DNA from: Gammaproteobacteria bacterium
GTDB lineage: Bacteria; Pseudomonadota; Gammaproteobacteria; Pseudomonadales; Moraxellaceae
Reading direction: 5' to 3'
Length of the DNA: 64,000 nucleotides
Assembly (NCBI GenBank): GCA_028868515.1
Contig: JAGWUI010000012.1
Location: 1-64,000 of the forward strand
Shown: in pieces, positions 17,724 to 26,962 of the stretch
Layout of the letters: the number at the start of each line of letters is the position of its first letter
How positions within the stretch are numbered: position 1 is the stretch's first letter
The notes under the pieces: generated by a model
Databases searched by the model: none
What the model saw: only the letters and a program-made list of their open reading frames with translations
What the model was told of the DNA's origin: nothing
Position numbers and translations under genes: made by a program

Positions 17724-17819
17724 AGTGAACGTATGTAACATTTGTGTACGGTTGTAATGTTTGTGAACACTTGTACACTAATATACGTGATTTTTAATTT
17801 TAGTCAACACTTGTACACT
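17724..17819 (-). promoter_or_regulatory. Desaturase promoter with repeated DesT-type operators
   Basis: Two near-identical 18-bp sites (17762-17779 and 17802-17819) read AGTGTACAAGTGTTCACA and AGTGTACAAGTGTTGACT on the minus strand. A decayed third (agtgaac...gtaacat) lies at 17724-17741. Within them is a good promoter for the desaturase operon: TTGACT (minus strand of 17802-17807) is the end of one operator and, after 16 bp, TATATT (17780-17785) abuts the other. A repressor bound at either site would cover the -35 or the start site. The sites resemble the published P. aeruginosa DesT box. Confidence 0.75.
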
Positions 17820-17938
17820 GAAATTTTATTAAATTTATTTTTAGCGTAGACGTGAATTTGTTAAACTTGAGTTCTTCAATTTTGTTTTACTGTTTTATTC
17901 TTTGTTTTTCTTATTTTTAATGGTTGGATGATTCGCCT

Positions 17939-18619
17939 ATGTCTTTACGCGACGAGCGCAAGCAGCAGAGCAGACAAGCATTGCTTGATGCTGCATTGAC
18001 GCTGAGTAGTGAGGGTGGGCGATCTTTTGGCACGATCAGTTTGCGTGAAGTTGCGCGTGAGGCAGGTCTGGTTCCGACAGCGTTCTATCGTCATTTTCAA
18101 GATATGGATGAGTTGGGCGCAGATTTAGTCGATTATGTTTCTGGTAATTTGCATCGTTTACGCATGAGTCTGCGCGAGGGTTTTGCCTTTTCGGCATCTC
18201 AGTCTGTATCTATTGCATCTACTACGCGCGGAAGTGTCGAACGATTTTTTGCCGCAATCGAGAAGCAACCTAATCAGTGGGCTTTTTTAGTTCGAGAGCG
18301 CTGGGGCGGCTCGGTTGTGGTACGTCGAGCGATTGATAAAGAAGTTCGTTTCTTTTCAGTAGATATGGCGGAAGATTTGCGGAAACTGCCTGCATTTAAA
18401 TCATTAGAGCTTGCTGATTTAACGATTGTGTCAGAGATATTGGTGAATCTGTCATTTTCTTGGGCAATGACGTGGATTACATTGCATTTGTTTGATGAAG
18501 AAACGCCTTTGGCTGAACAACAAGAACAATTAATCCAGCGTGCGACACGTCAAGCACAATTGCTGAATCGCGGCGTGTCGAATTGGCACAGTAAACCTGA
18601 GAAGATACTCTTAAAGTAA
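17939..18619 (+). CDS. desT: TetR-family regulator, DesT-like
   Basis: 226-residue repressor with an N-terminal helix-turn-helix (TISLREVAREAGLVPTAFYRHF, about residues 35-56) and an all-helical ligand domain. It is divergent from the desaturase operon and shares the operator-rich spacer with it. This is the genomic arrangement of Pseudomonas DesT, which senses the saturated/unsaturated acyl-CoA ratio. The ATG at 17939 gives the family-like start MSLRDERKQQSRQ; a TTG at 17924 would add five residues. The ligand is assumed from the family and context. Confidence 0.85.
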   Translation: MSLRDERKQQSRQALLDAALTLSSEGGRSFGTISLREVAREAGLVPTAFYRHFQDMDELGADLVDYVSGNLHRLRMSLREGFAFSASQSVSIASTTRGSVERFFAAIEKQPNQWAFLVRERWGGSVVVRRAIDKEVRFFSVDMAEDLRKLPAFKSLELADLTIVSEILVNLSFSWAMTWITLHLFDEETPLAEQQEQLIQRATRQAQLLNRGVSNWHSKPEKILLK

Positions 18620-18747
18620 AACGAGAAATTCATTTCTGCTGCATATACACATTTTATGATTGACAATAGAGCATTAAAACTCATGAGGTTTTAATGAGAA
18701 TAGAGTACATTAGTGCTTAACGTGCAGTAAGACACAGGCAGGCAGAG

Positions 18748-19185
18748 ATGTTAAATACATTATTACGGTTAGCATTTTTAATCGGTGGGATGGTTCTTTT
18801 ATTAGATACATTTTTTCCAACAAAAATAGAGTCTCTCAAAATCGATCTTCACTCCACTCACGTCTATAACACTCAAAATAATAGGACAGGCAATAATATT
18901 GGTGACACAGAATATACGCTGCACTTTGTTGGTGGCCGCCTATCATCATGTACTGTTGGTTATGCTGCGTATTCAGGACTTCGTGATGGGGATGCAGTCG
19001 ATGTTCAGGAAACGAAGATTCTTAAGCGATGTATCGCGATTTCAAAAGATGGCCAAGTCATTCAATCTAATAAATATTGGCGATTACTGGAAATGTTGTT
19101 TGGTTTCCTTCTAATTGCGGCTGGATTTGGATGGTTAAAAACGGATGAGATTGGTGGTATTAGCCTCTTTTCATGGTTAAGGTGA
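18748..19185 (+). CDS. Membrane-anchored protein of unknown function
   Basis: 145 residues: an N-terminal hydrophobic helix (about residues 4-22), a polar central domain of about 85 residues with two or three cysteines (SSCTVGYAAYSG, LKRCIAISKDG), and a second helix near the C-terminus (LLEMLFGFLLIAAGFGW). The layout suggests a periplasmic loop held by two membrane helices. It is followed by a bidirectional terminator and convergent dsbA. I do not recognise the family. Confidence 0.6.
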   Translation: MLNTLLRLAFLIGGMVLLLDTFFPTKIESLKIDLHSTHVYNTQNNRTGNNIGDTEYTLHFVGGRLSSCTVGYAAYSGLRDGDAVDVQETKILKRCIAISKDGQVIQSNKYWRLLEMLFGFLLIAAGFGWLKTDEIGGISLFSWLR

Positions 19186-19216
19186 GATTACCCTTAATAT
19201 CCATTGTTTCTTTTAT

Positions 19217-19256
19217 AAGAAAGCCGCTCACATCTCTGTTAGCGGCTTTCTTTTTT
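19217..19256. terminator. Bidirectional terminator between convergent genes
   Basis: A perfect 12-bp stem, AAGAAAGCCGCT (19217-19228) and AGCGGCTTTCTT (19241-19252), with a 12-nt loop. T-rich tracts occur on both strands (TTTTTT after the right arm, and a T-containing tract on the minus strand). It separates the membrane-protein gene ending at 19185 from dsbA. Confidence 0.85.
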
Positions 19257-19273
19257 GATAGCGGTTGGAAGTT

Positions 19274-19942
19274 TTACTTCTTAACTGCGCCTGCTTTACG
19301 TTCTTTTTCAATCAGGAAGTTTACGACTTTCAGTGCATCGCCGTTTTCACCACTTACGACGTATTTTCCGTCAACAACCAGTGCAGGAACACCTTCAAGT
19401 TGGTATTGCATCGCGAGTTTTTTCGATTCAGCAATTTTTCCGCTCACGGCGAAAGAATTGTAGAGACCATTGAACTTGTTTGCATCAATACCTTGACTGC
19501 CATAAAAAGATGCCAATGAAGCCTGATCAAAAATCTGTTTTGGATTCAGAGGGTCATGGATCGTGGTAAATAGCGCATGATGAATTGCTTCAGTTTGTTT
19601 GCCGAGCAGTTCCACTGCATAGAAACCACGCGCGTTTTGTTCCCATACTGGATTCAATGCTGCTGGTGTGCGAATAAAATTTACATCGGCAGGTTTTGTT
19701 TTTAGCCATTGAGAGACGAATGGATCCAAGCGGAAGCAATGAGGGCAGCCATACCAAAAGAATTCACGGACTTCGATTTGGTTGGGTTTATCTAGCGGAC
19801 CTGGTTTAGCGATGACGCGGTAGTCTTTGCCTGCGACGTAATTGTCCGCGGCGTTTGCGAGGTTTGAAACGCTAGAAAACGTGAGTGCTGCGATTGCAGC
19901 AAAAAGAGTACTTTTAAAAGTGCGGCTTAACGAGATGGTCAT
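19274..19942 (-). CDS. dsbA: Thiol:disulfide interchange protein DsbA
   Basis: Periplasmic oxidase that introduces disulfide bonds into exported proteins and is reoxidised by DsbB. The 222-residue precursor has a signal peptide ending SNLANA (about residue 31). The thioredoxin active site CPHC is at residues 66-69 (FFWYGCPHCF), and a cis-proline loop follows in EGVPALVVDGKYVV. AAGGATATTTC before the ATG at 19942 fixes the start; the frame is open further upstream without support. It resembles the shorter Pseudomonas-type DsbA. Confidence 0.93.
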   Translation of the reverse strand: MTISLSRTFKSTLFAAIAALTFSSVSNLANAADNYVAGKDYRVIAKPGPLDKPNQIEVREFFWYGCPHCFRLDPFVSQWLKTKPADVNFIRTPAALNPVWEQNARGFYAVELLGKQTEAIHHALFTTIHDPLNPKQIFDQASLASFYGSQGIDANKFNGLYNSFAVSGKIAESKKLAMQYQLEGVPALVVDGKYVVSGENGDALKVVNFLIEKERKAGAVKK

Positions 19943-20299
19943 GAAATATCCTTTACATCCTTGGTTCTTGAATACTGGGATGACGGCAGAAATGATACAG
20001 AAGCTGGAAAAATGCGGTTGCAAACGCTTCAGCGCTCATATTGCAACGTATCATCAACTGATTTACAAGCGTAACATAGGACAATCATCAGAAAATTTCA
20101 GTAGTGTGTCTGTGAATTTCTTGGCACAGAGTGTGAATCTGTGGAGGAAGTTTGATGAGAACAGGTTTGTTCTGGTGCTTTTTGTTTTACACTTAGCGAT
20201 ATGTCGTCAGCTTCAACATTAACGAGCAACAAAAGTACTAGCACCATAGTTCTCTATTAACGCATCAGATATCTAAGACGTAGGAAGAGTTTACAGATC
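19943..20299. other. Intergenic region between divergent dsbA and ubiG
   Basis: 357 bp with no convincing gene. An open frame across it on the plus strand (from within dsbA to 20222) is antisense to dsbA at its start and lacks a ribosome-binding site. TAGGAAGAG before 20300 is the ubiG ribosome-binding site. No clear terminator or repeat is seen; it probably contains both promoters. Confidence 0.5.
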
Positions 20300-21067
20300 A
20301 TGACTTTAGAAGCAGCAACAGATTCAGCATTAAGCAATGCCCAGAACAAGGCCCACAATGTCGATGACCAAGAAATTGCAAAGTTTGAAGCATTGGCTTC
20401 GAAATGGTGGGATCCAAATTCTGAGTTTCGTCCGTTGCATCAGATCAATCCTTTACGCTTAAACTGGATCAGTGACCGTGTGGACGCGGCGACGGGGTTG
20501 ACTGGTAAGCGTGTGCTGGATGTGGGCTGCGGTGGTGGTATTTTGGCTGAGTCTATGGCACGACGTGGTGCGAACGTATTGGGTATTGATATGGGGCTGG
20601 CACCGTTGTCGGTGGGTCGTCTACATGCTGAACAAAATAACGTGCAAGGTATTGAATATCGCCAGATTCCAGTTGAAGAATTAGCGGAACAAATGCCAGA
20701 ACAATTCGATGTCGTGACGTGTATGGAAATGCTTGAGCATGTTCCTGATCCATCTTCAATTGTTCGTGCCTGCATGCGCTTGGTCAAACCGAATGGTCAT
20801 GTGTTTTTTTCGACGATCAATCGTAATCCGAAGTCTTATTTATTTGCCATTATTGGTGCGGAATACGTGCTGCGTATGTTGCCGCGTGGGACGCATGATT
20901 ATAAGAAATTTATTCGCCCATCAGAGTTGGTCGGCTTTGCGCGTGATGCAAATCTGACTTTACAAGAGATGACTGGTTTGCATTTTAATCCGTTGACGCA
21001 ACATTACTGGTTAGCACCCAATGTCGATGTGAACTACATGCTCTCCACTCGCAAAATTGTACAGTGA
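20300..21067 (+). CDS. ubiG: Ubiquinone biosynthesis O-methyltransferase UbiG
   Basis: SAM-dependent enzyme catalysing both O-methylations of the ubiquinone ring. The 255-residue protein shows the family-specific [19 protein letters not shown], the SAM-binding [13 protein letters not shown] (about residues 71-83) and [11 protein letters not shown] and [11 protein letters not shown] later. It is the first gene of a three-gene run with the phosphatase and the short-chain dehydrogenase, as in Pseudomonas. Confidence 0.96.
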   Translation: MTLEAATDSALSNAQNKAHNVDDQEIAKFEALASKWWDPNSEFRPLHQINPLRLNWISDRVDAATGLTGKRVLDVGCGGGILAESMARRGANVLGIDMGLAPLSVGRLHAEQNNVQGIEYRQIPVEELAEQMPEQFDVVTCMEMLEHVPDPSSIVRACMRLVKPNGHVFFSTINRNPKSYLFAIIGAEYVLRMLPRGTHDYKKFIRPSELVGFARDANLTLQEMTGLHFNPLTQHYWLAPNVDVNYMLSTRKIVQ

Positions 21068-21076
21068 AGTGATGCA

Positions 21077-21754
21077 ATGAGTGGATTAAGTCATGTTGAG
21101 GCGGTGTTGTTTGATCTGGATGGTACGTTGATTGATACCGCACCAGATTTTGTGAGAATTATTAAAGAGCTTTGCGTTGAGGCAAATGTAGAGCCACTTG
21201 CAGAGGATGAAATTCGGGTACGTGTATCTGAAGGTTCTAAAGCGATGGTTCGTTTATTTCATCCAGAACTGAGTGATGATAGTCCTGAGTTGACGGGCTA
21301 TCGCAATGAGTTTTTGCGGCGTTATGCTGAGAATATTGCGGTACATACAGCATTATTTGATGGTATGGATGAGGTACTGCTTGATTTGGAAGCGCGGCAG
21401 ATTCCGTGGGGAATCGTGACCAATAAACCAAGAAGTTTGTCGGTTGCTTTGCTAGATGCGCTGGATTTGAGCCAGCGTTGTGCGGTCTTGGTCTGTCCTG
21501 ATGATGTAAAGCATACTAAACCTGATCCAGAGCCGATGTATCTGGCAGCAAAGCACATTGGGGTTGCACCTGAGCATATTATTTATGTGGGTGATCATCC
21601 GCGTGATATTGACGCAGGACGTGCGGCAGGAATGAAAACGGTACTTGCGGCGTATGGATATTTGACACCTGAGCTTGCTGCTGATTTGGCAAGCTGGCAT
21701 GCGGATTTTATTATCCAGCAACCAATAGAGTTAAAGACGTTGCTTAAAATTTGA
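21077..21754 (+). CDS. mupP: HAD phosphatase, MupP or Gph
   Basis: 225-residue HAD hydrolase with motif I LFDLDGTLIDT (D13, D15), GIVTNKP as motif II, KPDPEPMY around motif III and YVGDHPRDIDAG as motif IV. These are the features of phosphoglycolate phosphatase Gph. The position between ubiG and yciK is that of Pseudomonas MupP, the N-acetylmuramate-6-phosphate phosphatase of the AmgK-MurU peptidoglycan recycling route. The family alone cannot distinguish the two substrates; context favours MupP. The gene begins 9 bp after ubiG. Confidence 0.8.
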   Translation: MSGLSHVEAVLFDLDGTLIDTAPDFVRIIKELCVEANVEPLAEDEIRVRVSEGSKAMVRLFHPELSDDSPELTGYRNEFLRRYAENIAVHTALFDGMDEVLLDLEARQIPWGIVTNKPRSLSVALLDALDLSQRCAVLVCPDDVKHTKPDPEPMYLAAKHIGVAPEHIIYVGDHPRDIDAGRAAGMKTVLAAYGYLTPELAADLASWHADFIIQQPIELKTLLKI

Positions 21755-21864
21755 TTTTGCAATGAATCATTCATGAAGATGTCAAAAGATTTATATATTC
21801 TTATAAGTATTGATGTATTTCATATTTGATTTACAAGATAAAACTGATTAAAAAGGAATATGTG

Positions 21865-22638
21865 ATGTATCTCCCCATTGACTTATCGACGTATCAAGCG
21901 GAACCAGATTTGTTGAAAAATCGCGTAATTCTTGTGACGGGCGCGGGTGATGGTATTGGTCGTGCTGCGGCGTTGGCATACGCAAAACATGGTGCGACGG
22001 TTTTATTACTGGGACGTACGTTGAGCAAACTCGAAGCTGTTTATGATGAGATTGTTCAGCAGGGTAGCCCTGAGCCTGCATTGTTACCTTTGAATTTGTC
22101 TCATGCTAAGCTCGATGATTATTTGTCGTTGTTGCGCACGATTGAGAAGAAAGAAGGGCGCTTAGATGGCATTTTGCATAATGCAGCATTGCTAGGTCCG
22201 ATCATGCCGCTAGAGTCCTATGATCCTGAAACATGGGATGAAGTGATGAGTGTGAATTTGCGTGCCCCTTTTCAGTTGACTCAAGCGTTGTTGCCATTGT
22301 TGAGTCAATCAGATGATGCGTCAGTGATTTTTACCACCAGTAGTGTAGGGCGTAAGGTTCGGGCAAATTGGGGTGCGTATGCGATCTCAAAGCAAGGGAT
22401 TGAAGGTTTAAGTTCGATGCTAGCGAGTGAGTTGTCTCATACGACAAGTATTCGTTTTAATTGCCTGAATCCAGGCGCAACGCGTACCAGCATGCGTGCA
22501 TCTGCGTTCCCTCAGGAAAATCCATTGACCTTGCCAGCGCCAGAACAAATCATGCCTGCATATCTGTATCTGATTGGCAGTGATAGTCAAGGAATCACAG
22601 GGCAATCTTTAGATGTGCCACGTCAGGAGTGGTCATAA
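21865..22638 (+). CDS. yciK: Short-chain dehydrogenase/reductase, YciK family
   Basis: NAD(P)-dependent SDR of about 257 residues with the glycine motif TGAGDGIGRAAA, NAA in the fourth strand (HNAALLGP) and the catalytic S-Y-K set (TTSSVGR...YAISKQG). AAAAGGA seven nt before the ATG at 21865 selects this start. The YciK name rests on similarity of the whole chain (YQAEPDLLKNRVILVTGAG, IRFNCLNPGATRTSMRA) and its place after ubiG and mupP. The physiological substrate is unknown. Confidence 0.88.
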   Translation: MYLPIDLSTYQAEPDLLKNRVILVTGAGDGIGRAAALAYAKHGATVLLLGRTLSKLEAVYDEIVQQGSPEPALLPLNLSHAKLDDYLSLLRTIEKKEGRLDGILHNAALLGPIMPLESYDPETWDEVMSVNLRAPFQLTQALLPLLSQSDDASVIFTTSSVGRKVRANWGAYAISKQGIEGLSSMLASELSHTTSIRFNCLNPGATRTSMRASAFPQENPLTLPAPEQIMPAYLYLIGSDSQGITGQSLDVPRQEWS

Positions 22639-22691
22639 AAATTGTGGTGATAGCGTTTCGCTACTAGTGATTAAAAAGAGATGTTGAATAG

Positions 22692-23705
22692 ATGATGAAA
22701 CGACCGCGTTTTTTGCCTGATAATTTTACGTTAATGTTGATTGCTTGTGTGATCTTGGCAAGCATATTACCGTGTCAGGGCGTGGTTGCATCGGGTTTTA
22801 ATACGCTTACCAATGTGGCGATCAGCCTATTATTTTTTCTGCATGGTGCAAAATTATCACGAGAAGCGGCGTTGGCTGGATTGACGCATTGGCGCTTGCA
22901 TTTAACTGTTTTGGCTGCGACGTTTGTGTTGTTTCCCATTTTCGGTGTTGTGCTACGTCCATTATTAGAACCTTTGGTCACGCCTGCGCTATATCTTGGT
23001 TTTTTATATATTTGTGTGCTGCCTTCTACCGTGCAGTCGTCAATTGCCTTCACATCGGTCGCACATGGCAATATTCCTGCCGCAGTCTGTAGTGCTTCTG
23101 CATCGAGTTTGATCGGGATTTTTATTACGCCGCTTTTGGTGGGTTTACTGGTGATGCCACATTCTGGATCCGGAGGAATTGATTCTGGTTCGGCGGTGAT
23201 GCAGATTATTTTATTGTTGTTGGTTCCGTTTATTGCAGGTCAAATTGCACGCCGCTGGATTTATGGTTGGATTCAACGTCATCCGATTTTGGTGAAGATC
23301 GTCGATCAGGGTTCGATTTTGCTTGTGGTTTATACGGCGTTTAGTGAAGCGGTAAACGAAGGTTTATGGCATCAATTACCTTTGCCTGCATTGGTTGGTG
23401 TGGCGCTTGTTTCCGCGATTCTGCTGGCGATTATGATGTTGATCACGACATTCGGCAGTCGATTATTGGGCTTCAATAAAGAAGACGAAATCACGATTGT
23501 GTTTTGCGGATCTAAAAAAAGTTTAGCCAGTGGGATTCCGATGGCGAAGGTTTTATTTGCGGGGCATCCGATTGGAATGCTGGTTTTACCGCTGATGTTG
23601 TTTCATCAATTGCAGCTGATGGTGTGTGCAGTGCTGGCGCAGCGTTATGCAAATCGACTTAAGCATGTGACTATAAAACATGCCGAGGATGTTGCAACTC
23701 CTTAG
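22692..23705 (+). CDS. Bile acid:sodium symporter-like transporter (YfeH-like)
   Basis: 337-residue inner-membrane protein with about ten hydrophobic segments. Sequence features such as LLFFLHGAKLS, YICVLPSTVQSSIAFTSVAHGN and FCGSKKSLASGIPMAKVLF are those of the SBF-like/YfeH group, relatives of the bile-acid:sodium symporter superfamily. It follows yciK by about 50 bp in the same direction. No substrate can be assigned. ATG 22692 or the adjacent ATG 22695 could be used. Confidence 0.85.
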   Translation: MMKRPRFLPDNFTLMLIACVILASILPCQGVVASGFNTLTNVAISLLFFLHGAKLSREAALAGLTHWRLHLTVLAATFVLFPIFGVVLRPLLEPLVTPALYLGFLYICVLPSTVQSSIAFTSVAHGNIPAAVCSASASSLIGIFITPLLVGLLVMPHSGSGGIDSGSAVMQIILLLLVPFIAGQIARRWIYGWIQRHPILVKIVDQGSILLVVYTAFSEAVNEGLWHQLPLPALVGVALVSAILLAIMMLITTFGSRLLGFNKEDEITIVFCGSKKSLASGIPMAKVLFAGHPIGMLVLPLMLFHQLQLMVCAVLAQRYANRLKHVTIKHAEDVATP

Positions 23706-23814
23706 TAAAATTTCTTCAATTTGAATTCAATCGTGTTGGCTGAATTTCACACTTATTCATGCCATAATATGCCTTTAGGTTGTCTAGACTTTCCTTTTTC
23801 CTAGACCAAAAATA

Positions 23815-24339
23815 ATGCGATTATTCTTTGCGCTTTTACCTGATACCGCAACTCAAATGGAGTGGGTTTACGCCACTCAGCCCATCATCAATACGCTAGG
23901 TGGAAAACCTCAGCCCGCTGCGAATTTACATTTAACATTACATTTCTTAGGAAATATTTCTGCTGATCGGGTCGGAGTATTAAGTCGGCTGGGCGCGGAT
24001 GTTGCGCGCGAACCGATAGCACTCCGCTTCAACAAGATTGAATGTTGGAGTAAGGCTGATCTTGCGTGTTTGCGTGCTGATGAAGAACCTGCTGCGCTGA
24101 CACGGTTAGTCGGTCATTTAGGCACTGGATTGCAAATGGCTGGATTTGAGGTTGAGAAACAGCGATTTAAACCTCATGTCACGCTTGCGCGAAGATTGAA
24201 ACGTCATGAAGCTGCGTTGCCGATTTGGCCAGTGTTAGAGTGGCGCGCGGAGAGGTTGGCGTTGGTGCGCTCACGGCTCAGTCCAGAAGGTTCAGAATAT
24301 GAGCCGATTGCAGAGTGGGATTTGGCTGATTCTATGTGA
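23815..24339 (+). CDS. thpR: RNA 2',3'-cyclic phosphodiesterase
   Basis: 2H phosphoesterase (LigT/ThpR) that opens 2',3'-cyclic phosphates of RNA. The 174-residue protein has the paired HxTx motifs: HLTL at residues 39-42 and HVTL in KPHVTLAR near residue 125. The start MRLFFALLPD is typical. It ends convergent with the small membrane-protein gene at 24403. The spacer upstream has a 6-bp inverted repeat (GTCTAG/CTAGAC) close to the start codon. Confidence 0.9.
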   Translation: MRLFFALLPDTATQMEWVYATQPIINTLGGKPQPAANLHLTLHFLGNISADRVGVLSRLGADVAREPIALRFNKIECWSKADLACLRADEEPAALTRLVGHLGTGLQMAGFEVEKQRFKPHVTLARRLKRHEAALPIWPVLEWRAERLALVRSRLSPEGSEYEPIAEWDLADSM

Positions 24340-24402
24340 TGTTGTTTTTGTGACGTTATGTTATTGGTGCGAAGTGCGCGCTAATCACTAATTGCGAATT
24401 GA

Positions 24403-24747
24403 TCACCTACATTGTTTTGGAAAATATTTTTTAGGCTCTCCTCGACAGAGCCATTCGATCTTTCCGTTGGTATTTTTAGGGGTATATGTCAGGTATAACT
24501 GATATTTCTGGTTATACAAAGCGATTTCACCGTCTTTTTCATATCGAATATCTGAGATCATAGCCTGACAGCTACCATCTAAGTCTTTATTAGTAATGTG
24601 ATTTTCTTGTATATAGTAGCTACAGCTTTGCATGCCCATCGCTGCGAGTCTTTGGGGGCTTGGTTGATCTATAATTTCTTGGAAAATGAAAAGTAAAATG
24701 ATTAATGTGATCAGCGTAATTAAAGCGATCAGGATTTTTTTCATCAT
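24403..24747 (-). CDS. Small membrane-anchored protein, function unknown
   Basis: 114 residues with a strongly hydrophobic N-terminal helix (residues 4-24) and a soluble, cysteine-containing domain (SCSYYI, GSCQAMI, WLCRGEP, PKQCR) likely in the periplasm; the four cysteines could form two disulfides. Its ATG overlaps the stop of the upstream methyltransferase gene (ATGA), so the two are translationally linked. No family is recognised. Confidence 0.7.
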   Translation of the reverse strand: MMKKILIALITLITLIILLFIFQEIIDQPSPQRLAAMGMQSCSYYIQENHITNKDLDGSCQAMISDIRYEKDGEIALYNQKYQLYLTYTPKNTNGKIEWLCRGEPKKYFPKQCR

Positions 24748-25364
24748 AATTTTTTAGCTTGCCCAAGCGTCATCCACGACATAAGACTTGGTAATTTTCG
24801 TGCATCAAATTGCTCGCACTGAACAATCGTTAGACCACTTTGCTCGATCAGTTGCTTCATATCACGGTTTAGATGACAGCCATCGCCAATGATTTTTTGT
24901 ACCGGCGTCAGGCGATTTTGCCATTTGGCGAGTTGTGGTTTTGGCGATAATCCATGTTCCACAAAATAGAAAGATCCATTCGGTTTCAAAACACGTTTGA
25001 TTTCAGCAAGAGCCATTTTGACATCAGGAATGCTGCATAACGTCCAAGTGGATACGACTACATCAATTGAGTTGTCGGCAAAAGGCAGATGCTCTGCGCT
25101 GAGTTGACGATGAGTAACGGGGAATTTGACGCTTGAGATTCGCTGTTTGGCGAGTTGATTTAGACTTTCATTCGGATCTACAGATGTCAGGCTTAATACA
25201 CCACCACCATAGAACGGTAAATTAAGCCCCGTTCCAAATCCAATCTCAACAACATGTCCAGAAACTTGCGACAGTAGCTTCTGGCGTGCTGCCGTGAAGT
25301 CATCGAATTGCATGACATGATCTAAAACGATAGGGAAGATTTTGTTTTTATAGATATTCTTCAT
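24744..25364 (-). CDS. Class I SAM-dependent methyltransferase
   Basis: About 206 residues of the Methyltransf_11 type. Motif I is VVEIGFGTGLNLPFY, followed by the acidic end of strand 2 (TSVDPNESL), STWTLCSIPD and IKRVLKPNGSFYFVEHG. This resembles small UbiE-like enzymes and human METTL7-type proteins, so a lipid or small-molecule substrate is plausible but unproven. AAGGAA six nt before the ATG at 25364 sets the start; the frame extends 12 codons upstream. It is operonic with the small membrane protein by a 4-bp overlap. Confidence 0.82.
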   Translation of the reverse strand: MKNIYKNKIFPIVLDHVMQFDDFTAARQKLLSQVSGHVVEIGFGTGLNLPFYGGGVLSLTSVDPNESLNQLAKQRISSVKFPVTHRQLSAEHLPFADNSIDVVVSTWTLCSIPDVKMALAEIKRVLKPNGSFYFVEHGLSPKPQLAKWQNRLTPVQKIIGDGCHLNRDMKQLIEQSGLTIVQCEQFDARKLPSLMSWMTLGQAKKL

Positions 25365-25434
25365 TTTAGATTCCTTGAATGTAAAATAGACCTTTGGCAT
25401 GAATACAAAGGTCTATTATTTCACGTAGATCGAT

Positions 25435-26877
25435 TTATCCAAGCAACGCCTTCAATCGACTTTCAGCACGTCCAATCGCTGCCTTCACCTGATTTGGCGC
25501 AGTTCCGCCCAAGTGATTACGTGCAGCTACCGAACCTGACAAGGTCAACACGGCAAATACATCTTCAGTAATGAGGCTGGAGAACTGTTGCAATTCAGCA
25601 AGCGATAACTCAGACAAATCACGATTCTCACGCACACCGAGCGCAACTGCTTTGCCGACGATTTCATGTGCATCGCGGAATGGAATATTTTTCTTAACCA
25701 GATAATCCGCCAAATCGGTTGCAGTAGAGAAACCGCGTAACGCAGCTTCTTTCATCACTTCGATATTCGGCACAAGTGCAGGAATCATATCGGCGAATGC
25801 CAACAAGCTGCCACGCACAGTATCAATCGCATCAAACAACGGCTCTTTGTCTTCCTGATTGTCTTTGTTGTAGGCGAGCGGTTGACCTTTCATGAGCGTG
25901 AGTAAGCTCATAAGATCGCCATAGACACGACCACTTTTACCGCGAATGAGTTCTGGCACGTCAGGATTTTTCTTTTGCGGCATGATTGATGAGCCAGTAC
26001 AGAAGCGATCTGGAATTTGCACAAAGCGGAATTGCGCTGAAGTCCATAACACCAATTCTTCACTGATGCGTGATAAGTGCATCATGATCAGTGCTGCTGC
26101 ACTGGTAAATTCAATCGCAAAATCACGATCCGAAACCGCATCGAGTGAGTTTTCACAGACGGCTTCAAAGCCCAATAATTGTGCAGTGTATTCACGATTA
26201 ATTGGGTAGGTTGTTCCTGCCAGCGCCGCAGAACCAAGTGGTAAGCGATTCACACGACGACGCAGATCAATCAAGCGTTCGCCATCGCGTAATAACATCT
26301 CAAACCACGCCAATAAGTGATGACCAAACGTCACAGGCTGTGCAGTTTGTAAATGGGTGAAACCTGGCATGATTGTGTCAGTATGCGCACTTGCGAGCGT
26401 CAAAATGCCATGTTCGAGCTTTGCCAAGAGCTGCATCAATTGATCAATTTCATCGCGCAAGTAGAGGCGAATGTCGGTCGCCACTTGATCGTTACGGCTG
26501 CGACCTGTATGAAGTTTTTTACCTGTAATGCCGATCATGTTGGTTAGGCGATGTTCAATATTCATGTGAACATCTTCCAGATCAACGCGCCATTCAAAAC
26601 GACCTGCTTCGATATCCGCCAAAATGCTAGTTAAGCCTTGGATAATGTCATCGCGTTCGGCATTGGTTAGGACGCCAACAGATGCAAGCATGGTGGCATG
26701 AGCAATCGAACCTTGAATGTCTTGACGATATAGACGTTGGTCAAATTGCACAGATGCGGTAAATTCAGCAACAAAGGCGTCGGTGGCTTCTGTAAAGCGA
26801 CCGCCCCACATTCCTGAAGATTCATTTGATTGATCGGTGTTACTATTCATGGCAGAAGTATTCACAGGTAGGGTCAT
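25435..26877 (-). CDS. argH: Argininosuccinate lyase
   Basis: Last enzyme of arginine synthesis, splitting argininosuccinate into arginine and fumarate. The frame carries [13 protein letters not shown] near the start, the [13 protein letters not shown] active-site loop, and the superfamily signature [12 protein letters not shown]. The chain closely resembles Acinetobacter ArgH. The start is uncertain: ATG 26877 (used here), 26850 or 26922, none with a good ribosome-binding site. It is divergent from algZ, an arrangement shared with Pseudomonas. Confidence 0.95.
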   Translation of the reverse strand: MTLPVNTSAMNSNTDQSNESSGMWGGRFTEATDAFVAEFTASVQFDQRLYRQDIQGSIAHATMLASVGVLTNAERDDIIQGLTSILADIEAGRFEWRVDLEDVHMNIEHRLTNMIGITGKKLHTGRSRNDQVATDIRLYLRDEIDQLMQLLAKLEHGILTLASAHTDTIMPGFTHLQTAQPVTFGHHLLAWFEMLLRDGERLIDLRRRVNRLPLGSAALAGTTYPINREYTAQLLGFEAVCENSLDAVSDRDFAIEFTSAAALIMMHLSRISEELVLWTSAQFRFVQIPDRFCTGSSIMPQKKNPDVPELIRGKSGRVYGDLMSLLTLMKGQPLAYNKDNQEDKEPLFDAIDTVRGSLLAFADMIPALVPNIEVMKEAALRGFSTATDLADYLVKKNIPFRDAHEIVGKAVALGVRENRDLSELSLAELQQFSSLITEDVFAVLTLSGSVAARNHLGGTAPNQVKAAIGRAESRLKALLG

Positions 26878-26962
26878 TGTTAGGTCGAAAACGCAAAATA
26901 AGTGCAAGTATAGCAAATTCAACTCTTAAACAGGTCAACTCAAACAGGTTAATAAGCCGCAC

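Noticed and set aside
19842-20222. Plus-strand open frame across the dsbA-ubiG gap
   Set aside because: Its first third is antisense to the dsbA signal peptide, there is no ribosome-binding site, and the composition is not protein-like.
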